Shown one piece after another: positions 57,556 through 64,000 of a DNA stretch of 64,000 bases. Below the pieces are notes generated by a model. That model made no database searches. It worked only from the letters and a program-made list of their open reading frames with translations, and was not told the DNA's origin. A program made the translations under genes and the position numbers. Source of the stretch: Betaproteobacteria bacterium (GTDB lineage: Bacteria; Pseudomonadota; Gammaproteobacteria; Burkholderiales; Sulfuricellaceae); assembly GCA_021373185.1 (NCBI GenBank), contig JAJFTF010000024.1, positions 1-64,000 on the forward strand. Reading direction: 5' to 3'. Position 1 is the first letter of the stretch, and each line of letters opens with the position of its first letter.

Positions 57556-58304
57556 GCGCGATGGACGGTGGCGGACAAAGCGGCGTGGTCGGAAATCTTC
57601 GACCACGGCCTGCCGCTGTGCACCTCGGCGGCGGTCACGCGCAACCCGCGCACGTAAATGCGGTCGAGCCGGAACATCGGCAGCGCCGCCGGGTAGCTGC
57701 GGGCGGGGCGGCCATTGGTCACGCCGAACGCTTCTTTCAGATGCATCTGGCTGGCCAGCGTATCGCACGCCTCGTTGCGCCAATCGTTGAAATCGCCGGC
57801 GATGATCAGCGGCGCATGAGGCGGCACCAGCTTCTCTATCCTGTCGCGCAACGCCGACAACTGCATGCGGCGGCCACGTGAAAACAGGCCGAAGTGGATA
57901 CAGACGCAATGCAGGTTCTCGTCCCAGCCCGGCATGGCCATTTCGCAGTGCAGCAAACCGCGCTGCTCGAAACGATGGGCGGAGACATCGATATTTTCCG
58001 AGCTGGCAATCGGGAAGCGGCTCAGGATCGCATTGCCGTGATGCCCCTCGGGATAGACGGCATTTTTGCCATAGGCGAAATCGTCCCAGATGGAATCGGC
58101 GAGGAACTCGTACTGGGAAGTGGCAGGCCAGTTCAAGTGCTGCTTCGCATGGAGATCGTGAGCGCCCACCACTTCCTGCAGGAAGACGATATCGGCCTGG
58201 ATGCCGCGCAACTGGTCGCGCAAGTCGTGCAACACCATGCGCTGGTTGAACTGGGAAAAACCCTTGTGGATGTTATAGGTGACGATCCGTATCGGATGGG
58301 TCAT
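57552..58304 (-). CDS. Endonuclease/exonuclease/phosphatase family protein (YbhP-like)
   Basis: This 250-residue EEP-fold hydrolase has VTYNIHKG, the metal-binding Glu in FLQEVVG, IAGDFNDWR and the final SDHAAL motif. It lies directly upstream of clsB with an ATGA overlap, the arrangement of ybhP and clsB in E. coli, so a role near phospholipids is possible. The exact substrate is unknown. Confidence 0.9.
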   Translation of the reverse strand: MTHPIRIVTYNIHKGFSQFNQRMVLHDLRDQLRGIQADIVFLQEVVGAHDLHAKQHLNWPATSQYEFLADSIWDDFAYGKNAVYPEGHHGNAILSRFPIASSENIDVSAHRFEQRGLLHCEMAMPGWDENLHCVCIHFGLFSRGRRMQLSALRDRIEKLVPPHAPLIIAGDFNDWRNEACDTLASQMHLKEAFGVTNGRPARSYPAALPMFRLDRIYVRGLRVTAAEVHSGRPWSKISDHAALSATVHRA

Positions 58305-58319
58305 TTTGGATCGGTGAAT

Positions 58320-59435
58320 TTAAGAAGCATCCAGCATGCGTTGCAATGCCACCCGCGCCAGTACGGCCTCTTCGATCGGCACCTTGATCTGGTTCACGAC
58401 ATGGCCGGCCACCAGATTTTCCAGGCACCAAGCCAGATGTTGCGGATCGATGCGCGCCATGGTCGAGCACATGCACACGGTAGGAGCCATGAACTGGACA
58501 ATTTTGCCCTGCGCCTTGAACTGCTCGGCGAGGCGGTTCACCAGATTCAGCTCAGTGCCCACCAGCCAGCGCGTGCCAGGCTCGGCCTCGGCGATGACCT
58601 TGATGATGTATTCGGTGGAGCCGACGAAATCGGACTGCTCGCACACCTCGAAACTGCATTCCGGGTGGGAGATCACGAAGCCGTCAGGATGTTCTTGGCG
58701 GAAGCGCTGGATGTGCGATGGCTGGAACATCATGTGCACCGAGCACAGGCCGTTCCACAGGATGATTCTGGCTTTGCGTATCTGCTCCGGGGTGAGGCCG
58801 CCGAGCGGCTGATCCCAGTCCCACAGCACCATTTCGTCGAGCGGGATGCCCATCTTGTGGCCGCTCCAGCGACCCAGGTGCTGGTCGGGAAAGAACAGCA
58901 CCTTGTCGCGCTGGGCGAACGACCATTCGAGAATTTTCGGTGCGTTGCTGGAAGTGCAGACGATGCCGCCATGCTCACCGCAGAAGGCTTTCAGGTCGGC
59001 TGCCGAATTGATGTAGGTTACCGGCGTGAAGGTCGCATCGGGGTCGCACACCGCTTTCAGTTCGCGCCAAGCCCGCTCGACCCGCGCCAGCGTCGCCATG
59101 TCCGCCATCGAACAGCCCGCCGCCAGATCTGGCAGAATAGCAATTTGCTCGGGGCGCGACAGGATATCCGCCACCTCGGCCATGAAATGGACACCGCAGA
59201 ACACGATGTAGTCCGCTTCCGAGTCGGCGGCGAGACGCGACAGCTTGAGCGAGTCGCCGGTGAAATCGGCATGCTGGAATACGTCGGAACGCTGGTAATG
59301 ATGGCCCAGCATCACCATGCGTTTGCCAAGCTGCGCCTTGGCAGCCCGGATGCGCTGCTGGCACGCCTCATCCGGCAACGACTGATAGTCGGAAAAAGGC
59401 AATGCGGCAGAAGACGAGGAATCTTTCTCGGACAT
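58320..59435 (-). CDS. nadA: NadA, quinolinate synthase
   Basis: This [4Fe-4S] enzyme condenses iminoaspartate and dihydroxyacetone phosphate in NAD synthesis. The 371-residue protein has MLGHHYQRSDV, FCGVHFMAE, CTSSNA and PTVCMCSTMARI, with the cluster cysteines among them. Length is normal. It lies between thrH and the EEP gene. Confidence 0.97.
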   Translation of the reverse strand: MSEKDSSSSAALPFSDYQSLPDEACQQRIRAAKAQLGKRMVMLGHHYQRSDVFQHADFTGDSLKLSRLAADSEADYIVFCGVHFMAEVADILSRPEQIAILPDLAAGCSMADMATLARVERAWRELKAVCDPDATFTPVTYINSAADLKAFCGEHGGIVCTSSNAPKILEWSFAQRDKVLFFPDQHLGRWSGHKMGIPLDEMVLWDWDQPLGGLTPEQIRKARIILWNGLCSVHMMFQPSHIQRFRQEHPDGFVISHPECSFEVCEQSDFVGSTEYIIKVIAEAEPGTRWLVGTELNLVNRLAEQFKAQGKIVQFMAPTVCMCSTMARIDPQHLAWCLENLVAGHVVNQIKVPIEEAVLARVALQRMLDAS

Positions 59436-59448
59436 GATTTACGCTTCT

Positions 59449-60063
59449 TTATTCGCCGATGCGGGCGCTGGCTTCGAGGATCGCCGCCTTGAGCGCCTCG
59501 TAATCCCGCGTCACGGGGAATTGGGGGAATTCCCGCACCACGTTTTCCGGCGGACGGAACAGGATGCCGGCATGGGCTTCGGCCAGCATCGAGGTATCGT
59601 TGTAAGAATCGCCTGCGGCAATCGTCCTGAAATTAAGCGCCTTGAACGCCTTCACCGATTCCCGCTTCTGCTCCGGCATGCGCAGGTGATAATTCACCAG
59701 CATGCCCTTGTCGTCGGCCTCCATACGGTGGCAAAACAAGGTAGGCATGCCCAGTTGCTTCATCAGCGGCATGGCGAATTCGTAGAAAGTGTCGGACAGG
59801 ATCACCACCTGAAAACGGCTGCGCAGCCAGTCGAGGCACTCGCGCGCGCCGGGCATCGGTTCCAGGCCGGCAATCACTTCCTGGATGTCGGGCAACCCGA
59901 GTTTTTTCTCGGCCAGGATGCCGAGGCGATACTTCATCAGCTTGTCGTAATCGGGCTCGTCGCGGGTGGTGAGGCGCAGCTCGGGGATGCCGGTGCGTTC
60001 GGCAAAGGCGATCCATATCTCGGGAACCAATACGCCTTCAAGATCTAGGCAAACGATTTGCAT
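59449..60063 (-). CDS. thrH: ThrH, bifunctional phosphoserine phosphatase/homoserine phosphotransferase
   Basis: This HAD-family enzyme of 204 residues has the nucleophile motif CLDLEGVLVPEIW, in which Glu replaces the usual second Asp, a hallmark of ThrH. IAAGDSYNDT carries the last HAD motif. ATG 60063 (MQIVCLDLEG) is chosen by family N-terminus; ATG 60078 adds five residues, and neither has a clear ribosome site. It lies 13 bases upstream of nadA. Confidence 0.92.
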   Translation of the reverse strand: MQIVCLDLEGVLVPEIWIAFAERTGIPELRLTTRDEPDYDKLMKYRLGILAEKKLGLPDIQEVIAGLEPMPGARECLDWLRSRFQVVILSDTFYEFAMPLMKQLGMPTLFCHRMEADDKGMLVNYHLRMPEQKRESVKAFKALNFRTIAAGDSYNDTSMLAEAHAGILFRPPENVVREFPQFPVTRDYEALKAAILEASARIGE

Positions 60064-60146
60064 GGGAAGGAAATCCATTCATGTTGAGTGAAGTAACCCC
60101 GGCATTTTATCACTTTCTCGTGGCAGGGTTGCTGGTGCGGCAAGAT

Positions 60147-60578
60147 TCAGGAATGCAAACGTTCGATTGCCGCCGCATTGGTCCAGGAAAAAACTTTTTT
60201 TGCGGCTTCCTGGTGCGGCATCCAGATGAAGTTCAGGTGCTCGCGCGGCTCCAGTTTGATCGGCACCGGCTGCGGCAGCTCCAGCCCGAACACATGTTCG
60301 GCATTGTGCGTCACGCCGGGTGCATAGCGATGGCGCCACTCGGCGAAAATCTCGAAGTCGAACTGCAAATCCCAGTCGGTCAGCGGGTACTGCTCCGCAT
60401 CCAGTCCGGTTTCTTCGCGCACTTCGCGCACAGCCGTCTGACGCAAACTTTCGCCCGGTTCGCTGCTGCCGGTCACCGATTGCCAGTAACCGGGATGATC
60501 CGCGCGCTCCAGCAACAGCACCTGCCGATCCGACGTGTAGATCACCACCAGGACGGATACGGGAATTTTATAAGACAT
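60147..60578 (-). CDS. nudB: NudB, dihydroneopterin triphosphate diphosphatase (Nudix)
   Basis: This folate-pathway Nudix hydrolase of 143 residues has the Nudix box GESLRQTAVREVREETG and the NudB-typical WQSVTGSSEPGE. ATG 60578 gives MSYKIPVSVLVVIY, as expected for the family; a GTG at 60599 is in frame. Its start is followed upstream by the plus-strand LuxR gene rather than by aspS, its usual neighbour in related bacteria. Confidence 0.93.
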   Translation of the reverse strand: MSYKIPVSVLVVIYTSDRQVLLLERADHPGYWQSVTGSSEPGESLRQTAVREVREETGLDAEQYPLTDWDLQFDFEIFAEWRHRYAPGVTHNAEHVFGLELPQPVPIKLEPREHLNFIWMPHQEAAKKVFSWTNAAAIERLHS

Positions 60579-60701
60579 GCCGTATTGTTTCAGTTCCACG
60601 CTGCCGCGACAAGCGCCGCCCAACAAGCCCATTATGAATAGGTCTATTCAAATCGGATTTTTTGTTTATAATTTATGCACTTCCCCTTTAGCATAAACCT
60701 C

Positions 60702-61487
60702 ATGTCATCTGCCGAATTGTTCCATGAACATGCCCATACCCTGTGGGACGAACTCGCCGATTTCGAGGCTTCGCAAGCCGATGAAGCCCTTCATCACCTG
60801 ATGAAAAAGCTGTGCGAATTGGTTGGTGCCCAAAATGCCTGCTGGGTGGGCGCGGTGCGCTTGTCGGGCAATTTTCCCGGCGATCCGGTGAAGGGCTGGC
60901 GGCCACGTCTTGTCCGCTTCCTCCATCCCTCGCCGCCGCTGGACGATGGGGTGCGGGAAGAGATGAAAAAGCTGGAAGAGGGCTGCGTGGATGAAACCAC
61001 GGTGCAAAACGTCGCCGGGGCAGGAACGTTCCGGGTCAACCGTCTGGCGGATCTGGTGCCTGCCGAATGGTTCGACTCCCCCTATTATCACCGCCATTAT
61101 CGCGGGCTGGGGCACGCGGATGCCATATGGGCGGGATTTCCGATCAACGCGGATACCGAAACCTATTTCGGCATTCACCGTGACGAAGAACACCCCCGCT
61201 TCACGGTCGAGGAGCGGGACACGCTCGCTTATGCCCTGCGCGGACTCAAATGGTTCCACCGCCAGCAGATGTTGAACCACGGCCTGCTGGTGGCCAGTTC
61301 GCCCCTGACCCCGGTAGAGCGGCAGGTATTAAACGGCCTGCTGACCGGGCTATCCGAAAAGGAAATCGCCGCAGCCCAAGGCCAAAGCTATCACACCACC
61401 CACGAATACGTTAGCGCCATTTACCGCAAGTTCGGCGTCAATAACCGTTCCGCCTTGATGGCCTTGTGGCTAGGCAAGACCTCCTGA
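60702..61487 (+). CDS. LuxR-type transcriptional regulator
   Basis: This protein of about 261 residues has a GAF-like or autoinducer-domain-like N-terminal half (about 25-190, many aromatic and His residues). A C-terminal LuxR helix-turn-helix follows (LTPVERQVLNGLLTGLSEKE, then SYHTTHEYVSAIYRKFGV). ATG 60702 is preferred because a TATAAT at 60667-60672 would put transcription start after the in-frame ATG at 60675; neither start has a good ribosome site. No LuxI gene is near. It lies 110 bases upstream of the outer-membrane protein gene, its likely target. Confidence 0.8.
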   Translation: MSSAELFHEHAHTLWDELADFEASQADEALHHLMKKLCELVGAQNACWVGAVRLSGNFPGDPVKGWRPRLVRFLHPSPPLDDGVREEMKKLEEGCVDETTVQNVAGAGTFRVNRLADLVPAEWFDSPYYHRHYRGLGHADAIWAGFPINADTETYFGIHRDEEHPRFTVEERDTLAYALRGLKWFHRQQMLNHGLLVASSPLTPVERQVLNGLLTGLSEKEIAAAQGQSYHTTHEYVSAIYRKFGVNNRSALMALWLGKTS

Positions 61488-61492
61488 CCCTT

Positions 61493-61508
61493 CCCCCTGA
61501 TTAGGGGG
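61493..61508. promoter_or_regulatory. 16-bp inverted repeat between the LuxR and autotransporter genes
   Basis: CCCCCT-GATT-AGGGGG has perfect 6-bp arms. It lies 89 bases upstream of the autotransporter-like ATG and 5 bases after the luxR stop. The position and symmetry fit a LuxR-family operator. It lacks the T-run of a terminator. Confidence 0.5.
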
Positions 61509-61597
61509 TACAACAAAAACAAGCACATAGGCATAATTGACAATTCTCAATCTCGGAGTGCTTCCGAGAGGAAACAGACTTGTTCAGGAGCGGTACT

Positions 61598-63244
61598 ATG
61601 GCGGGGATCGGGTATTGGCGCGGCATCGGGCTATGCGGGCTGGCGGCGCTTTCTTTTGGCGCGCTGGCCAATGAGCAGACCCAAGCGCAGCCGTCCGGCG
61701 ACCTTGGCCCCAAATGGGGCCCGCACATCGACTTCGAAGCCAAACTCGGCAGCAAGCGCAACCTCGGCGAAGCGGATTTACTCCTGCCCATCGCTCAGGA
61801 CGCGCGCACCCTGGTCTTCTCCAGCCTGCGCGGACGCTTCGACGACAACTCCAGCCTCGAAGGCAACTTCGGCCTCGGCGTGCGGCGCATGCTGGAGAGC
61901 GGCTGGAATCTGGGCGCTTACGGTTATTTCGACCGCCGCCGCTCAGATACGGGCAACTTCTTCAATCAGGGCACTTTGGGCGTTGAGGCGCTGGGGCGCG
62001 ATTGGGATTTCCGCGCCAACGGCTATCTCCCCATCGGCACGCGGGTGCGTGATCTCGGCGAGACCAGCAGCGCCGCCCTGTCTGGCGCTGCGGTTCAGGT
62101 CACCTCCACCACACGTGAGGAGCGCGCCCTCAAGGGCTTCGATGCAGAAATGGGCTGGCGTGCGCCGCTGTTCGACAGCGAGGCCGCCCGCCAGTTGCGC
62201 CTCTACCTCGGCGGCTATCGCTTCAACGACGACGTGATAAAAGTAGTGGGCCCCCGCGTCCGCGCCGAGCTGGCGATGGAAGAGCTGCCCTGGTTCGGCA
62301 AGGGCACGAAGCTGTTCCTCGGTGCTGAAGCCCAGGACGACAGCGCCCGCGGCAGCCAGACCTTCCTCTCCGTGCGCCTGCGCATCCCCCTCGGCAAGGA
62401 AAGCTCGGCCCCCAGCACGCTCAATGCCCAAGAGCGGCGCATGACCGCGCCGGTGATGCGCGATGTGGATATCGTGACCCAGAGCCGGGTATCCTCGACG
62501 CTGACGGAAGCCGCCACCCAGACGGCTGGCGGACAAACGATCACCGTGCTGAACAGCGCCACCACCACCGGCGCGGCCCTGCCGGGCGCGGTGACCGGGC
62601 TGGCAAACGGATCGACGATCCTGCTGTCCGGCACGTTCAATACCACCGCCTCCGTCGATCTCACCGGCAACAAGAGCCTCATCGCCGGAAACGTCACCGT
62701 CCTTACCCCGTCCGGCCGTACCGCAGTGCTGAGTTCCCCGGCCACCATTTCCAATTCGAACAACGCCCTCAATTTCATCATCGCGGCCCCGGGCAACAAC
62801 ACCATCTCGGGCCTGACGATCAGCGGGACGCGCGCCGGCGGCAGCGGCTACGGTATCCACATCAATGACACTGCGGGCAACGTCAGCATCCTCAACAACA
62901 CCATCACCATGACGCAGACAGGGAACAACGCCATCCTCGGCATTGCTGCCGCCCAACAAAACCAAAACCTGACGATCAGCGGCAATACCGTCACCGTCGT
63001 CGGGAAGGCCGGTCAAACTGCGACAGGTCTGGGCCTTTTAGGCACTACCGGCCCCGCCAGCGCGACCGTCAGCGGCAATACGCTGAACGTGTCCGGCGGC
63101 GGCAACAACTATGCCGTGTGGGTCGATAACCAGACCACGATCAATGCCGGTTCCACCGGCAACGTGCTGGTCAGCGGCACCTGCAACGGCGGCCCCACCG
63201 CATCCGGGTCGGTCGGCTTCACCAACGGCACCACCTGCCCGTAG
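61598..63244 (+). CDS. Inverse-autotransporter-like outer-membrane protein with beta-helix-like passenger
   Basis: This 548-residue protein has a signal peptide (cleavage near GALANEQ). Residues about 35-275 look like an intimin/invasin-type beta-barrel (ARTLVFSSLRGRFDDNSSLE, NFGLGVRRML and LGAYGYFDRRRSDTGNFFNQ match the pattern). The C-terminal 240 residues are rich in Asn, Thr, Ser and Gly with repeated strands (NTISGLTISGTRAG, NVSILNNTITMTQ, NLTISGNTVTVVG), as in right-handed beta-helices. Two Cys are near the end. ATG 61598 follows CAGGAG; an in-frame TTG is at 61580. The C-terminal passenger order fits type Ve secretion. The function, perhaps adhesion, is not known. Confidence 0.82.
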   Translation: MAGIGYWRGIGLCGLAALSFGALANEQTQAQPSGDLGPKWGPHIDFEAKLGSKRNLGEADLLLPIAQDARTLVFSSLRGRFDDNSSLEGNFGLGVRRMLESGWNLGAYGYFDRRRSDTGNFFNQGTLGVEALGRDWDFRANGYLPIGTRVRDLGETSSAALSGAAVQVTSTTREERALKGFDAEMGWRAPLFDSEAARQLRLYLGGYRFNDDVIKVVGPRVRAELAMEELPWFGKGTKLFLGAEAQDDSARGSQTFLSVRLRIPLGKESSAPSTLNAQERRMTAPVMRDVDIVTQSRVSSTLTEAATQTAGGQTITVLNSATTTGAALPGAVTGLANGSTILLSGTFNTTASVDLTGNKSLIAGNVTVLTPSGRTAVLSSPATISNSNNALNFIIAAPGNNTISGLTISGTRAGGSGYGIHINDTAGNVSILNNTITMTQTGNNAILGIAAAQQNQNLTISGNTVTVVGKAGQTATGLGLLGTTGPASATVSGNTLNVSGGGNNYAVWVDNQTTINAGSTGNVLVSGTCNGGPTASGSVGFTNGTTCP

Positions 63245-63320
63245 ACGCCGACAGCCAGAAATGGATTCACGGGGGCGGCACGGGATCGTCCTTGCATCCC
63301 GGCCAAGGAAAAAGATAGAC

Positions 63321-63348
63321 AAAAAAAGGGCGGCCTAGCCGCCCTTTT
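63321..63348. terminator. Bidirectional terminator between the autotransporter gene and aspS
   Basis: AAAAAAAGGGCGGC-CTA-GCCGCCCTTTT lies between convergent genes: a 7-bp GC-rich stem with A-run and short T-run. Confidence 0.85.
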
Positions 63349-63369
63349 CCTTATGCGAACCAGCGCAGG

Positions 63370-64000
63370 TCAAACCTTCTCCACCTCGACCGAGGTCTGT
63401 ACCTGCTGGCGCAGGCGGATGTGCAGTTCGCGCAACTGCTTCTCGTCCACCGCGTTCGGCGCCCGAGTGAGCAGGCAGGAAGCACGCTGGGTCTTGGGGA
63501 AGGCGATCACGTCGCGGATCGATTCCGCGCCCGCCATCATCGTGACCAGGCGATCCAGTCCGAGCGCCAAGCCGCCGTGGGGCGGCGCGCCGAATTGCAG
63601 CGCTTCGAGCAGGAAGCCGAATTTCTCCTGGGCTTCTTCGGCGCTGATGTTGAGCGCACTGAACACCTTGGACTGAACTTCCTGGCGGTGGATACGGATT
63701 GAACCGCCGCCCAGTTCCCAGCCGTTCAGCACGAAGTCGTAAGCCTTCGACAAGGCCTTGCCGGGATCGCTCGACAGCAATTCCTCGTGGCCTTCCGCCG
63801 GGGCAGTGAAGGGATGATGCAACGCCTGCCAGCGATTGCCTTCCTCGTCGAATTCGAACATCGGGAAATCCACTACCCACAGCGGCTTCCAGGCGCCCTC
63901 GGCAAAGCCGCGCTCATGGCCGATCTTGGCGCGCAACGCGCCGAGCGCCTCGTTCACCACTTTCGCCTTGTCGGCACCGAAGAAAATCAGGTCGCCGTCG
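63370..64000 (-). CDS. aspS: Aspartyl-tRNA synthetase (C-terminal part)
   Basis: The last 210 codons of AspRS are in the window; the gene begins beyond the right edge. The visible part includes the GAD-domain end ([19 protein letters not shown]) and the class II catalytic core: motif 2-side segment [33 protein letters not shown] and motif 3 [12 protein letters not shown]. It is complete to the stop codon with no sign of damage. Confidence 0.97.
   Translation of the reverse strand, partial: DGDLIFFGADKAKVVNEALGALRAKIGHERGFAEGAWKPLWVVDFPMFEFDEEGNRWQALHHPFTAPAEGHEELLSSDPGKALSKAYDFVLNGWELGGGSIRIHRQEVQSKVFSALNISAEEAQEKFGFLLEALQFGAPPHGGLALGLDRLVTMMAGAESIRDVIAFPKTQRASCLLTRAPNAVDEKQLRELHIRLRQQVQTSVEVEKV

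Noticed and set aside
61493-61508. Inverted repeat as terminator of the LuxR gene
   Set aside because: The arms are only 6 bp and no T-run follows; an operator is the better reading.

Overview
The window is a chromosomal segment from a betaproteobacterium, most likely a chemolithotroph of the Nitrosomonadales type (Gallionellaceae/Sulfuricellaceae-like). This is inferred from the gene orders trxA-rho-rpmE, yebC-ruvCAB-ybgC-tolQRAB-pal-cpoB-queE and aspS/nudB/clsB, from paired cyanophycin synthetases with their ABC/DUF1854 partners, and from the high-GC coding style. No tRNA, rRNA, CRISPR array or intact transposase was found.

Region 1 (1-13839) is a hydrogen-uptake locus. On the minus strand lies hypA-hypB-hypF, with hypF cut by the window edge. 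On the plus strand lie a divergent AraC-type regulator with an unusual N-terminal domain, the membrane-bound [NiFe] hydrogenase hupS-hupL-hupC, its protease hupD, a methyl-accepting chemotaxis protein, a nickel permease, hypC-hypD-hypE and hypX. The small subunit carries all six cysteines expected for an oxygen-tolerant group 1d enzyme with a [4Fe-3S] proximal cluster. hypX, which supplies the active-site CO in air, fits the same picture. Related inverted repeats lie on both sides of hypE. An orphan histidine kinase, corA and an MscS channel follow (13945-17367).

Region 2 (17445-20907) is housekeeping: rpmB-rpmG, a YhcH-family protein, radC, coaBC and dut. A 166-bp MITE-like element with 18-bp terminal inverted repeats starts at the dut stop codon. 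Region 3 (21102-23880) is a small accessory patch: a secreted Gly/Met-rich protein, a BRO-family protein, a 300-bp nested palindromic element, an AT-rich FRG-domain gene and another dispersed repeat.

Region 4 (23881-39399) holds an AddA-like helicase-nuclease gene broken by an in-frame TAG just after its Walker A motif, addB, trxA, rho, rpmE, an M48 protease, an ArnT-like glycosyltransferase, mobA, pbpG, icd, rluE and a tiny secreted Ala/Lys-rich protein.

Region 5 (39513-47504) is a cyanophycin locus: DUF1854 protein and ABC transporter on the minus strand, then a truncated CphA' and a full-length CphA on the plus strand.

Region 6 (47768-64000) is a long minus-strand run: aspS (partial), nudB, thrH, nadA, an EEP-family hydrolase, clsB, yebC, ruvC-ruvA-ruvB, ybgC, the Tol-Pal genes, cpoB and queE. 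ruvC has no ATG/GTG/TTG at its conserved start and seems to begin with ATC. A plus-strand pair, a LuxR-type regulator and an inverse-autotransporter-like protein, sits between nudB and aspS, with a 16-bp inverted repeat between the two genes.
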